A DNA stretch of 64,000 bases from Chrysemys picta bellii (taxonomy: Eukaryota > Chordata > Testudines > Emydidae): NCBI RefSeq assembly GCF_011386835.1, contig NC_088792.1, positions 225,211,894 through 225,275,893 on the forward strand, written 5' to 3'. The position numbers and the translations under genes are program-made. Below the pieces are notes generated by a model that saw only the letters and a program-made list of their open reading frames with translations, made no database searches and was not told the DNA's origin. Below are positions 1 through 11,363 of this stretch, one piece after another (within the stretch, counting starts at the first letter, position 1; every line of letters begins with the position of its first letter).

Positions 1-84
1 CTACCCCACCCCTGGGGATGGCAGCCTCCCCACTTTTAGGCCAAGATGCCTGCACTGGTCTGTCGTCCACCCGAGCTAGGATGC

Positions 85-350
85 CAGACAGTTTTGCTGT
101 CTGCCCTGCCAGAGAGCTGATCCCCCTAGAGTGCAGCCTGACTGCAGTCCAGAGCTATTAGCTGTTTGTTGCCCATCCTGATTGAGGTCCTGGGGCCTAT
201 AGACTCAATGCTGTTCTGCTTGACTACAGGCCAGTGACCAGAGCCATTAACTGTTGGCTGCCCCGCTGTGGCAGAGGGCTGGAGCTCACAGACTCAATTG
301 CTGCCCGGCCTGGACTGCAGGCTTGGGCCTACTAACTGTCAGCTAATTCC
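85..350. repeat. Degenerate tandem repeat, ~75 bp period
   Basis: Three to four diverged units recur. Each has a 'cctgactgcagg/gtcc' type core followed by 'cagagctatta' or 'cagagccattaact' and then a 'gactcaatgctg' or 'gactcaattgctg' block. Similarity between units is visible by eye but imperfect. I do not recognise the family. It may be the internal repeat of a larger transposon that starts left of the window. Confidence 0.5.
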
Positions 351-430
351 TCCCTGAACTGGGTCGCTCCAGAGGCATTATAGCGAGGGGGCGTGCTCTC
401 CCTCCCTGACAGATGTGGATAGAGATGTGA

Positions 431-665
431 CTACCTTAAACAGCCCTTAACATATCTGAAGACTGTATTATCAGGTTCCCCCCTCAGTATTCTCGCCTCA
501 AGACTAAATATGCTCAGTTTTTTAACCTTTCCACATAGGTCAGGTTTTCTAAACCTTTTATCATTTTTTCTCTCTCCCCCCTCTGGACTATCCAATTTGT
601 CCACATCTTTCCTGAAGTGTAGCACCCAGAATTGGACACAGGACTCCAGCTGAGGTCTCACTAGT
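431..665 (-). mobile_element. CR1/L3-type LINE relic, 3' part of ORF2
   Basis: The minus strand reads a decayed LINE ORF2 end containing LVRPQLESCVQFWVLHF, then KDVDKL, then (after a frame problem) SLEARILRGE. This matches the region that follows the reverse transcriptase in CR1/L3 LINEs, which typically reads LVRP-LEYCVQFW...KDVDKLE...LRGDLI. The reading frame is broken and no other LINE domain is adjacent, so this is a 5'-truncated dead copy. The clade assignment (CR1 or L3) is from memory of the family and was not tested by alignment. Confidence 0.65.
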
Positions 666-744
666 GACGAGTAGAGCAAAAAATTACTTTCTGTTATGGA
701 ACACTTGGTGGAAAAGAGAGTGTGCACAACTGTCACTTGTGTCA

Positions 745-860
745 CATCAGCTTTTACATTGTGAACTATTTGGGCCAGGGAGTGTCTTTTTACATATTTT
801 TGTAAATGGTCTATCACATTTTTGTATTGAAAAACTATTTATTAATAATAATGAATCATA
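745..860 (+). repeat. SINE/LINE 3' tail fragment (CORE-SINE type)
   Basis: This segment runs 'acattgtgaactatttgggcc', then 'agggagtgtctttttacat', then 'tgtaaatggtctatcac', and ends in an 'attaataataatga' tail. The same order (gtaagctc..., gggactgtct..., tttgtacag.gcctag.ac, AT-rich tail) recurs near 54.0 kb and 59.2 kb, so it is a dispersed repeat end. It looks like the 3' end of a reptilian MIR/CORE-type SINE. Confidence 0.45.
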
Positions 861-2420
861 GATGTGCTGCTGTACCAGTTCCAGTAAATGTTTGTGCTGA
901 TCCAACTTGTTGCGGATAGTTGTAATGGAAATTTGTAATGTCCCAATTTCAGAAATAATTACTTGTTGTGATTGCTGCCCCCAAGGCTCTTTCCAGGACC
1001 TCTGAAATATAAACTGTGGACTTAGGTCCTCCTGGTTCCTGTAATGGGATTTGCTCAGCAGGTCCTTAGTGCTGCACAGAGTCCTCCTGTTGATTTCAGT
1101 AGGACTTCACAAGGCTGGAGTGGTCAAGTGCCTGTTTCCCTTTGCACGACCAGGGCCTTAGACTCAGCCAAACATACACGCTACTTTTCTGTGTCACTGT
1201 CCTGGTGCAGAAAGGAGTTAATCTTACAAGTCCTTGCAACAATCCTACATGGTTTTATTTGGTCAGGACAGATTGCTTTTATATGGAATAAAAACAGCAT
1301 TGGAGCTTTCCAGATTCAGTTTTGCCAGAGGTGTAGGGATGGAATAAGGGATGGAATAGAGGAAGAGTGCAGCTACCCTCTGTTAGTGTCATGGGCTCTC
1401 ATGCGCACGCGGTTCTTTAACAGATATCACACTAGGGCTGAGCTCAGCAATTCTCTGCCCCTTGTTTTTTCATACTTTTAACTTGTAGCACTCTTCTGCG
1501 GTCCTTGTGGGGTGAGGGACGGGGTCATTTTATGTCTTGGATTAAAGAGACACAGCAACCTGCTTCAACTCGCACTAGCTGCCATCTAGAAGCTCCCTGT
1601 CAATGGAGCTTGGAAGGAAATTGTTTGTTTTTTAACAAGGCTTGCGCTAAAAATAAATATATGAGGAAGTTTATTTTGAATAGTAATGGGCCTTAATGGA
1701 GCTGTTAAAGTAGAGCCTTAGAGCATAGGTGCCCCTTCGTGTTAGTCCTAGTTTAATGGATATAGATAAATGGGCTCACTTCCTGAAGTGTTCTTGTGCA
1801 CACACCCAAATTTTTACATGTGTACTCCATCCCTCCTTTCCTATGTGAAGCAGTTCCCACAGCCACTGCAGCTAGGAGAAATGTCACAATACATTATTCC
1901 CTGAGGAGATAAAGCTTCTCGGTGGTTTGAAGGAGGGAAGGATCCCTAAGTCTCCCACAAGCAGGAGAGAACCATCTGCCACTCTTGCCTGGTAGGTCTG
2001 ACCCTGCCACCCTGGTCTGGTAGGTCAAACAGGATTTGAACATCCAGGGGTTTGCTTCACACCAAATGGTAACCTCTCTGCCTTGCAAAGGGGAACATCT
2101 CACACATCACACCATGAAAAGCTCTGGTCAGCTAATGTCTGAGGGGAAACTATGCTGTTTCTCCTCTTGATTTTTGTACTCAGTGGGATTGTAGTCAAGT
2201 GAGGAGGGAAGTATTTGATAAATGCAGTGGAGTTATTCTTTTGACTACTTTGATGGTCTTGATTTCCATGCTTTTCCCTTTTATCCCTGGTTCCTGTCTG
2301 CACACCTTCTTTTAATGTCACCCCATCCTTTCCCTTAGTAAAGGGCTAGTTTCTTTTTACTATATGATTCCTCTAAACAGAGATCATAAGACCTGTATAT
2401 ACATTCATTCACGAGGACAC
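861..2420. other. No gene recognised; unassigned intergenic or intronic DNA
   Basis: A 145-codon open frame (1044-1481, +) has no recognisable domain and overlaps repeat-like text (gctgcacagagtcctcctgttgatttcagt resembles a common turtle/crocodile short repeat, abbreviated here). I treat it as chance. The remainder shows no splice-bounded exon and no inverted repeat that I can support. Confidence 0.4.
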
Positions 2421-2422
2421 TA

Positions 2423-2668
2423 GGGTTATGTCTACAGTACACCTGGAAATGAGCCTCCCAGCCCAGGTCCACAGACGTGTTCACAGAGCTTGCGCTAGCT
2501 TGTTAAAAATAGCTGTGTAGATGTTGCTTGGACGCTGTGGCTCAAGCTTTCAAGCTGCACCGTCTACACAAGCTGCACCGTTCTTGACATGCTACTGCAA
2601 ACTCTGCTAGCACAAGTCCATGGACCTAGGCTGGGAGGCTCGCTCCCAGATGCAGTGTAGACATACCC
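2423..2668. mobile_element. MITE with 'gggttatgtctaca' terminal inverted repeats
   Basis: The left end 'gggttatgtctacag' pairs with the right end 'ctgtag..acataccc' form (tgtagacataccc). A TA dinucleotide lies on both outer edges (2421-2422 and 2669-2670), as expected for a TA or short target duplication. Internal arms also mirror each other ('gagcctcccagccca' on the left, 'ctgggaggct' on the right). No coding capacity. Related copies lie at 7400-7641 and 22810-22951. Confidence 0.7.
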
Positions 2669-2670
2669 TA

Positions 2671-4795
2671 GGTGGGAGGCACTGCACCTTAATGTGTATA
2701 CTCCAGGAAGGATGAGCTAAAGGCTGAGACCTGGACCACAGGGCCACTTAGGAAGGAGGGGTAAGTGGACTCACCCACTCTAGTGTGCTGGGGGTGCTCC
2801 AGGATGGAGCTACATTTACACTACATATGAATAGGAATACTAAATTCTTATGGACTTTATTTTTACATATTACAGAAATATACTGTATCATTCATTGCAC
2901 ATAGATGTCCCTGTATAAAATCACTCAATGTTTATTAAACTTAATACAAGTGAACATTTCTTAAAGAAATGGAAACAAATTACTACCTTGTCTCTTTAAG
3001 CATTTGTGATTATATTATTGCATCATTGCACTCTGCCTTTGGCCTTTTAGACACCGCCCCCACATTGAAACAGCATGGACGACATCATTTTAAATAAGTG
3101 TTTACTTCTGAAGTGCTTGTGATTAAGGTCAAGTTTAACTAATATCCCTCATGAGTATAAGAGCCAATATAAGTTAGCCTTGAAAGGCTGTTTTTGTTCA
3201 GAGTCCTAATTCAGAGTCCTAAAATGCATTGCACTTGAAATATTGCTAATGTGTCGCTAAAGTGTTAAATATTTACAGTATGTTCTCCCCCAAAATTACG
3301 TCAGTTGCAATAGATGTGTGGCATGCCTCTCCTCTGCCCCTGCTTCTCCCTCCTCCCCCACAGCATTGCTCATTCTCTTATGGCTACCTGCACTTGTAAC
3401 ACAGCATAAATCCACAACACCCATAGCTCTGACACTTTGTTTTTTTAACCGTATTCAACACATGGATAGGTCCAGCCGTTCAAGTTTATTATTACTTGTA
3501 ATCAAGCTCTTTACAGAAAGGAAACTACAGGGACTCAAGCCACAAACACTTGCTGCCATCACCACAGACATTTGTATTGCACATAGTTGTTTTTTTTAAT
3601 TATCTTAATTTTTCTTGGCAGTGGCCCCAGACTTTAAGACTCTCTGTCGTCCTTCTGAACCTCAGCCAGGATACATGCTACAGGAGCCAGGCCATAACCA
3701 TTGAGACAGTAACTCAGAAATGTTAAGTTGTTTCATCAACATAGATCCTTCATGTGGATGCATCATTTTTTCCCATTTGCAATTATCTTCCTCAGCCCTC
3801 TGCTCCAACAGTTGGATCATGGAATATGCCCTGAAGTCATGACAGTATCAACCTTAATTTTTAATTTTCTTGCTCTTGTTGATTTTTGTTTCTTACTCTT
3901 AGATGTAGAGGGTTTCATGTGTGTTATACTTCCTGGGGGGATAGTTTCCCATCCATGTCTGTGTTTAACTCCATTTGACGTTAATGGAAGTTATGTCCCT
4001 ATACTTAAAAATGTCTAAACATTAGAGCTCCTTAAGGTACTCTGTGCACAGACAACTTTCTCTTTCGTCTGTTTGGGTGGATTTTGTTTTTGTTTGTTTT
4101 TTGTTTTCTTTACATAGAAGTCAGTGTCAGGAAGAGCCTTTCTTTTAATTTAATTTTATTGTATTAAGCCAAACAAACTGGAGTGAAATCTTGATCCCAT
4201 TGCAGTCAGCAGTAAAACTCCCACTGACTTCAGTGAGTCCAGGATTTTGCACTTGGCATCCCCAGGAATGATAGCAGCAGCAGGCCCTCGCATCCAAATG
4301 CGTCTCCTTTGGGTAATGTTTCTACCTTCCCGCTCTTCAAGCAACAAATCAAATCATTACCAACTGTCTGTCGATGTTCTGATCCCTTTGAGGAAATGGC
4401 TGAAGGACAACAAAGCCATAAATTGAAAGGAAAAAAATCTCCTCTTGATCTCTGTATTATGCAGATAGAACAGATAAACTGCAAACTAAAGCTCTCTCAC
4501 TTGCTTTAACATATTCCCTGCTGCTCATGGACACATTGAGGGATACGCTGTGCATTCCACAGTATGATTTTTTTTTTCTGTATGGGAATGAGCCTTAGGT
4601 TCATCTTAAGTTGCTTTCTATATCTATTTACAAATCTTTTAGGCAACTTTGACCCCTCTGTGATGTCAGGGTCCTTGCATGGGCCTCCGACTCGTGAGCC
4701 ATGTCTCCTACCATCCCAGGCAACCCCATTGTACAATTGTATTAAAAAATGTGTCCATCTCTCACTCTCAAAACGAATTACACTGTTGGCCCACA
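2671..4795. other. No gene recognised
   Basis: AT-rich sequence with no convincing exon. The open frames of 90-120 codons here (for example 3728-4018 + and 4564-4926 +) are hydrophobic or low-complexity readings without recognisable motifs or paired splice sites. A short 'cactgacttcagtgagtcc' motif near 4220 resembles the centre of the palindromic elements described elsewhere in the window. Confidence 0.4.
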
Positions 4796-4799
4796 CAAC

Positions 4800-4977
4800 T
4801 ACCATTTTGAAAGTGTTACAGAACCTCACCCCTCTGAAACCTTCTTCTAATTTCCTGCCTGAATTTGTTCATGGCCAATTTATATCCACTTGTTCTTGTG
4901 CCAACATTGTCCTTAAGCTTAAATAGCTCTTCATGCTCCCAGGTATTTGCCCCTCCCTCTGATGTATACAGAGAGAG
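4800..4977 (-). mobile_element. CR1/L3 LINE 3' fragment, left piece (split by hAT)
   Basis: The text 'cttctaatttcctgcctgaa', 'tttatatccacttgttctt' and 'ctcttcatgctcccaggta' is typical of the antisense 3' region of old CR1/L3 LINEs. It stops at the hAT insertion at 4978 and resumes at 6652. The outer start at about 4800 is approximate. Confidence 0.5.
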
Positions 4978-5369
4978 TAGGGCTGTCAAGCAATTAAAAA
5001 AAATAATCACAGTTAATCACACTGTTAAACAACAATAGAATACTATTTATTTAAATATTTTTGGATGTTTTCTACATTTTCAAATATATTGATTTCAATT
5101 ACAACACAGAATACAAGGTGTACAATGCTCACTTTACATTTATTTTTATTACAAATATTTGCACTGTAAAAACAAAATAAATAGTATATTTCAATTCACC
5201 TGTGGAAGTAGACACACCTAATACAAGTACTGTAGTGCAATCTCTTTATAATGAAAGTTGAACTTACAAATGTAGAATTATGTACAAAAAATAACTGCAT
5301 TTAATAAATAAAACAATGTAAAACTTTAGAACCTACAAGTCCACTCAGTCCTACTTCTTGTTCAGCAAA

Positions 5370-5859
5370 TCACTCAAACAGACCAGTTTGATTACTATTT
5401 GCAGGAGATAATGCTGCCCACATTTTGTTTACAATGTCACCTGAAAGTGAGAACAAGCATTCGCATGGCACTGTTGTAGCTAGCATCTCAAGATATTTAC
5501 ATGCCAGATGCGCAAAAGATTCATATGTCCCTTTATGCTTCAACCACCATTCCAGAAGACATGTGTCCATGCTGATGATGGGTTCTGCTCGATAATGATC
5601 CAAAGCAGAGCAGACCGATGCATGTTCATTTTTATCATCTCTAGTCAGATGCCACCAGCAGAAAGTTGATTTTCTTTTTTGGTGGTTCGGGTTCTGTAGT
5701 TTCCGCATTGGAGTGTTGCTCTTTTAAGACTTCTGAAAGCAAGCTCCACTCCTCATCCCTCTCAGATTTTGGAAGGCACGTCATATTCTTAAACCTTGGG
5801 TTGAGTGCTATATCTGTCCTTAGAAATCTCACATTGGTACCTGCTTTGCGTTTTGTCAA
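5370..5859 (-). pseudogene. hAT transposase C-terminal relic (left arm)
   Basis: The minus strand encodes, over two overlapping frames (5641-5859 and 5370-5708), a linker with ALNPRFKNM, CLPKSERDEEW and a PEPPKKK patch, then a hATC-type dimerisation segment: FAHLACKYLEML, ATTVPCECLFSLSGDIVNK and AALSPANSN. In hAT transposases this segment reads roughly LA.KYL.IPATS.P.ERVFS..GDIV...R..LSP.N. Here Arg is replaced by Cys (CECLFS), and a frameshift separates linker from hATC. The N-terminal zinc finger and RNase-H-like catalytic core are missing, so it cannot transpose. Confidence 0.75.
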
Positions 5860-6077
5860 TCTGCTGTGAAAGTGTTCTTAAAACGAACATGTGCTGGGTC
5901 ATCATCAGAGAAATATATATCAGAATGTGGGTAAAATAGAACAGGAGACATACAATTCTCCCCCAAGGAGTTCAGTCACAAATTTAATTAACGCATTATT
6001 TTTTTAACGAGCATCATCAGCATGGAAGCATGTCGTCTGGAATGGTGGCCAAAGCATGAAGGGGCATAAGAATGTTT

Positions 6078-6240
6078 AGCATATCTGGCACGTAAATACC
6101 TTTAAATGCTGGCTACAAAAGTGCTATGCGAACACCTGTTCTCACTTTCAGGTGACATTGTAAATAAGAAGCAGTCAGCAGTATCTCCCATAAATGTAAA
6201 CAAACTTGTTTGTCTTAGCAATTGGCTGAACAAGAAGTAG
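6078..6240 (+). pseudogene. hAT transposase C-terminal relic (right arm, inverted copy)
   Basis: Reading rightwards, the right arm encodes the same hATC end as the left arm: LARKYL, a stop, then LATKVLCEHLFSLSGDIVNKK, SPINVNKL and SNWLNKK before a stop (quoted in pieces). It therefore points outward in the opposite direction to the left-arm copy. Because this copy keeps 'ARKYL' and 'NKK', which the left arm has altered, the two arms have diverged independently since the duplication. Confidence 0.65.
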
Positions 6241-6651
6241 GACTGAGTGGACTTGTAGGCTCTGAAGTTTTACATTGTTTTGTTTTTGAATGCAGTTATG
6301 TAGCAAAAAAAAAAATCTACATTTGTAAGTTACACTTTCACGACACAGAGATTGCACCACAGTACTTGCATGAGGTGAATTGAAAAATACTATTTCTTTT
6401 GTTTATCATTTTTACAGTGCAAATATTTGTAATCAAAAATAATCATATAAAGTGAGCACTGTACACTTTGTATTCTGAGTTGTAATAGAAATCAATATAT
6501 TTGAAAATGTAGAAAAACATCCAAAATATTTAATAAATTTCATTTGGTATTCTATTGTTTAACAATGCGATTAATCGTGATTAATTTTTTTAATCTCAGT
6601 TAATTTTTTGAGTTAATCGTGTGAGTTAACTGCGATTAATCGACAGCCCTA

Positions 6652-6750
6652 ATAGAGAGCAATCATATCCCCCCTCATCCTTCTTTTTGCTAGAATAAAG
6701 AAGCCAACCTTTTCTAATCTCCTTTTATAAGATAGAACAATCAGGGGGAA
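6652..6750 (-). mobile_element. CR1/L3 LINE 3' fragment, right piece
   Basis: Immediately after the hAT target duplication the LINE text resumes: 'gagcaatcatatcccccctc', 'cttctttttgctagaataaa', 'gaagccaacc' and 'tctaatctccttttataaga'. This is the familiar antisense text of a CR1/L3 3' end. Joined across 4977/6652 it forms one element. Confidence 0.6.
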
Positions 6751-7104
6751 GGGAGAGCTTATTAGCTCATCGCTGCACCTTTTCTATTTAAATTTATCTT
6801 TCTTGAAGAGGGGGAAGATTTCCTGAGTCTGGATGCTCAGGGAGCAGGATAGAGAGCAGGTGAAGGACTCTTAAACATCTATAGTACTGTAGATGCTTAT
6901 AAACATTCAAGAGTTGGTTTGAAGTAATGGGAGTTCACAATAAATAAAGAAAATAAACATAAATGTGACTTCTCAATATATTAATGCTGTATCAAGCACT
7001 CAAAGGAAAATGTTAGCTGTGTGAGCTTATCCTTATACCATATTTTGATCTACAAAAATAGAAATTGCTGAAGAATGTAGTAAAAAGAACAGTGTGTGTG
7101 AATG

Positions 7105-7106
<2 letters not shown>

Positions 7107-7137
<31 letters not shown>

Positions 7138-7138
7138 C
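7107..7138. repeat. (AT)n(AG)n microsatellite
   Basis: About 11 AT units run directly into about 6 AG units. Confidence 0.95.
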
Positions 7139-7399
7139 CTGGATAGATTTCCAGAATAGGACAGATCCTGTAGTCCTCAGTCAGGCAAAAATCCCCATTG
7201 AGGTCCACTCTGGTTCAATTCTGGCAGCTTCTAAAATATAGAACATTCTGAGCTCCACTGTGGGGCTCATAAACTATTAAAAATGATACTACCCTATTCC
7301 TGTACATTATCACACTCCCATTGATTTTGTAGGGTATGAGGGCACTCCCTAAAGGCTTAATGCAGCAGCCAATTAACCTTGACCTATTAGCAACATTTT

Positions 7400-7641
7400 G
7401 GAGCAAGCCTCCCAGCCTGAATGGAGAGATCTAGGCTAGCAGGGCTTGCGCTAGTGCTCTAAAAATAGTTATATAGACATTGCTGTGGAGATGTGGCTTG
7501 GGCTGGCGCTCGGGCTCTGAAGCCACAACTTCAAACAACTATCTTTACAGCACTTTTGAGCACTAACGTGAGCCCTGCTAACTTGTGTCTGTCGATCCGG
7601 GCTGGGACGCTCTCTCAAAAATGCTTTAGACATATCCTTAG
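7400..7641. mobile_element. MITE, diverged copy of the 2.4 kb family
   Basis: It shares with 2423-2668, in the same order, 'gcctcccagcc', 'gcttgcgctag', 'aaaaatag.t.t.tagac/tg' and a terminal 'agacatatcctta' (compare 'agacatacccta'). The left end is eroded. It is more diverged than the first copy. Confidence 0.6.
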
Positions 7642-8280
7642 ATGGAGCAGGGGAAATATAAAGGCAGCAAGGGGGAAGAGTGGAGGGAGAAATACCTGGG
7701 TATGAGCTGTAGCCCTGCCGACAGATCTGTATGTGGAAACTCTTGACTGTAGTTGCTGCCTTTGTTCTGCAATAGCTGTTTTTTTTTCTGCTTGGACTCT
7801 TTGTAAATTCTCATAAAGATGGCTCTGGGAAGAAGTGACCACAACTGACTGACTGACTTTTAGGGCAGGGAAATCTGTGCACCAGTCCACAGGGAGTTTT
7901 ACCTTAGTAAAACCAGGTAGATCAGGTCCATAATTGGTTAGTTAGCTTTTTTATTCAATATTATCAATGTTATCTATCATTTTTATTGCTGAGTGTTTCC
8001 CCTCATTTATTAACCCTTCTTCCTTCCTTTCCTTTATATCTTAACTCCCCTGTTTTTCTTGGTCCCTTCTCTCCTATTTTTTCATTCATTTTATATTTGT
8101 TTCCTTTTCTTCATATTTATCCCTTCTTTATTTTAGCTTTTCTGCCTTTATTTTCTTTTTTCTTCGTCTCTCTCTTTTTTCACATGTACGTATCTGATAT
8201 CACCAGGAGGCCCCAGAGCTCACCTTGAACTAGAGAAATAGAAAAAGCTTGCTCGTGCTATAAACAGAATGCTAATTTCA
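7642..8280. other. No gene recognised; pyrimidine-rich tract
   Basis: Positions 7990-8190 are strongly T/C-rich on the + strand. This explains the hydrophobic open frame there (7986-8228), which I reject as a gene. Confidence 0.5.
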
Positions 8281-8285
8281 ATTAA

Positions 8286-9452
8286 TTGATGGAAATGCTT
8301 CTCCATGCCTTTAGGAAAGAAAGGTGTGCTACAGATGTAATATTTGCAATGAGGCAAAAGTTTGAAAGAACAATAAATGAAGGGCATAACTGCTATGTAG
8401 CATTTATTGATCTCGAGGGAGCTTATGACTTGGTTCCACAGGAGTTGGTGTTTGGAGTATTGAGATGGATGGGAGGGGGAATGCAAGAAGCAGGGAAGAT
8501 AGAGGAGCTGAAGTGAGGGTCAAGAGCTAAGGTGGTAATGATACATGGAATTTCAGAGAGTTTTACAGTGATGGTGGGTTTGAGACAAGGCAACGTGCTG
8601 AGTCCATTTCTTATTGTTCTAGTTATGGAGTTCATTAGCAGGAGAACCAAGCTTGTGGAAAGGCAGAGAAAACTCATATATATTGCTGACAATCTGGCCA
8701 TTTTGGCTTATAGCAAAGAGGAATTGGTAAATATGGGATCAGACTAGGCATCTGTGTTTGAAGATCATGATTTGAAGGTAAACACAAAGAAATCTGAAGT
8801 AGAGAAGGTGGAAGAAGAGCTGTTGATTGACATTTCAGGAGAGAAGCTGAAGCAAAAGAAAGAATTTGTGTACTTGGGAAATACACTTGGTGCCATGGGA
8901 GAGAGATCTGGAGAACTGAAAAGAAGAACTCAGTGTGCCTGGGCCTCAGAGAGAAAGGTGGCAGGAGTACTATGAGACAAGCAGTTAAGTAACAAACTAA
9001 AAGGAAAAGTGTATGTTGCGTATGTTTGACCCTGCCTGGTTTGGAAACAGTGGGTCTTACGGAAATGGAAAAAGAGAAGAAGCAGGCAGTAGAAAATAAT
9101 ATACTGAGGAGATTAGCAGGCAAGCAGAGGGTAGACAGAGTGCGCATGGAAGAAATTAGGGGAAAGATGAATTTAGGACTCTCAGGCTGGAGAACACATG
9201 TTTGAGGCAGGCTTAGAAATGTGATAAGAAAGGGTGAAGAACGACCATCAAACAAAGCATGGGAGGAAGAGAACAGCAGGAAAGGATGTGGAAGACCTAG
9301 CATACAATGGAAATACTTTGTCAAGAGAACTTTGAAGAGAAAAGGACTGGAACTTCAAGACCTTGGAACCTGTGCTGTGGACTAGAAAAAGTGGCAAAAG
9401 ATCGTGGGCACCTCCCACCCTTTGAAAACAGGACAAGGAGTCACAAAGTGAA
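8286..9452 (+). pseudogene. RTE-type LINE reverse transcriptase relic
   Basis: One + frame runs through reverse-transcriptase-like text interrupted by three stops (8514, 8745, 8973). In order it shows FRKERCATDVIFAMRQ, YVAFIDLEGAYDLVPQEL (the motif A equivalent FIDLEKAYDRVPRE), VMVGLRQGNVLSPFLIVLVME (motif B, here quoted in parts: GLRQGNVLSPF), LKVNTKKSEVE and KEFVYLGNTLG. The catalytic FADD box has decayed to YIADN. The trailing region (WALRKWKK-like, then 'CGRPSIQWKYF' near 9300) matches the C-terminal end of such ORFs. The endonuclease and 5' end are missing. RTE/RTEX clade is from memory of similar ORFs. It is dead, with the stops at least as old as the FADD loss. Confidence 0.75.
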
Positions 9453-11360
9453 GTGAAGGAAATGCTTTTCCTGTGAATAACTTCAGCCAAAGTAGTAAAC
9501 ATTAGGGGCTGTGATTATTTTGCTCTCAATTATACCAGTATCAGTCTGAAGTTAATACATTGGTATTAAAGGGCACTTCTCTGGTTTGACCCTTAGAGCA
9601 AAATCTGGTCCTATAATTCCATGAGAGACAAACATAAAAACAACCCTCCATAAGTAGGCTTGGCAGAACTCATTTTTTCTATATAATTTCAGTGGATAAT
9701 ATTGTTTTGTTTTTAACTTTTTATCAATTTTAAATTTTTACAGTTGCAGGAAATTATGGAGGGTCAGAGAATTATTTAATGACAGTAGATGTTTAGATTC
9801 AAAAAGTTAAAGCTTTATAACCCTAAAAACACAAATTGTCAACATCACATGTCAAAATATACAAAATAAATATCCTTAAATCAAACTGTAAATTCTCAAG
9901 CAGCATATATCTTTCTTTGTTCATGGCATGCCATTTAAAATTAATGCTTTCATAATAGCATTAGGTCCAAAGCTCCCTCTCGAGTTGCATGCTGAAGACA
10001 TCTCTGTATACTAGCACCACCTACCTCTCGTAGATAGGGGAGGGGTGATTCAACAGCCTCTTCTTATGGACCGGGAAGGGGACACTTCTTGAGTGCTGGG
10101 ATCTACATGGGGGAAGGTTATAATCTGGAAGAGGAGTATATGGGGCAAGGCATAAAGCTGTGGAAAGGAGGCATAGAGTCCTTGAAGAACTCATAGCAGA
10201 GAAATAATACAGTTCCAGGCACCATTATATTTCTGCAGCCCATCTCCATGGTGTGGCTCTCTTAAGGATCACCTCTATGTTGTGGGAATCTTGCTGGAGG
10301 GATCATCATTGACCTAGAGCCAGCAAAGAATCAAGGGCCCTCTACTGGGGTGGCCTGGACTTTCTGTTAAGATCCATTTAGGAATCTGAAGGAAATGGGG
10401 GGCCTGGCACCAGTGCAAGTGGGCAACAACCCTCCCTTCCCAATGGAAGGATCAGACATGTCTCTCTGAGGTAAAATTTACATAGATGTCCTGCCCTTTT
10501 GCTCCCCCGTCCATCCCCCATGGATATTCCTGCAGGAGACAGGCCCTCTGTTAATTTCAAATATAATATCACACCTCAAGCTACAAAGCCAAATGTTTTC
10601 CTCTCAATAATACTTGAATGTCATGAAGAAAACACTTCAAGCCAGAAATTGGAGAAACATACAAGTATGGTTCAAATCATGTATTTATAATCATATGATG
10701 ATTTCTCAGAGAAACTACAACAATGATCAGAGGCAAATTACCAAGTAAATGCTTTATGGACCATGGTAACATGATACAGGAGAGAGAGGAGAATAATTTG
10801 GGCATCCTCTCTTAATGCCTCAAAAACCAATAGCTGTCTTCATCTTCCACGGTCTTTCCTCAGGAATCTGTGACTTAACACATCTGTCTGTTCTAGTCTA
10901 TATAAGTTCTTATACCACACTCATTGCCATAGTATCTGAACACCTTCCAGTAGCATGTTAAGCAACATATCTAGTATCTGACACGTTTGTACTCTTGTCC
11001 TCTCCCCAGGGGAAGAAACATGCAGTGGAGTGCTTTGTTTTGGAATTGTTTAAATAAATATAGCAAACAGTAATTTTTGTGTATGGACATAGAGTACAAG
11101 TTTAAAAAATGAACCTTATACATACAGCAGAAGGTAGTGAGGTTTGTGATGGCCTTTATTCCTGTGAGAGTTCATTCCAGAGGCATGGATCAGCACTTGA
11201 GAAAGCACTGTCTCCTGCACAGACGAATTTTACCCTTATTGCAGAGAGTTCAGTTTTGTCAGAGGAACGAAGTTGTCAAACACATTCTTCATCCCAGAGC
11301 CTTATAATCTTTTAGATATCTGGAGCTCAGGCCATCTAAGTGTCTTAGGAATAAGGACAG
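9453..11360. other. No gene recognised
   Basis: Mixed AT-rich and ordinary sequence. Around 10010-10560 there is a moderately GC-richer stretch without open frames longer than 65 codons or visible inverted repeats. It could be an old repeat that I do not recognise. Confidence 0.4.
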
Positions 11361-11363
11361 AGA

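Larger units (their letters stand above)
4978..6651. mobile_element. Foldback hAT transposon with duplicated transposase ends
   Basis: Termini 'tagggctgtcaa' and 'cgacagcccta' form inverted repeats. They are flanked by 8 bp duplications agagagag (4970-4977) and atagagag (6652-6659), 7 of 8 matching, which is the hAT hallmark. Much more than the ends is inverted: about 4978-5580 is an inverted copy of about 6010-6651, so the element can fold into a hairpin with ~600 bp arms around a ~430 bp loop. It lies inside a CR1/L3 fragment and is therefore younger than it. Confidence 0.9.

Noticed and set aside
1044..1481. 145-codon open frame on the + strand
   Set aside because: No domain, no start context or splice sites, overlaps repeat-like text. 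Chance.
7986..8228. 80-codon hydrophobic open frame that could be read as a membrane protein
   Set aside because: It is the reading of a T/C-rich tract; composition explains it.
8674..9324. 216-codon minus-strand frame opposite the RTE LINE
   Set aside because: Antisense shadow of the LINE ORF; the + strand carries the recognisable reverse transcriptase text.
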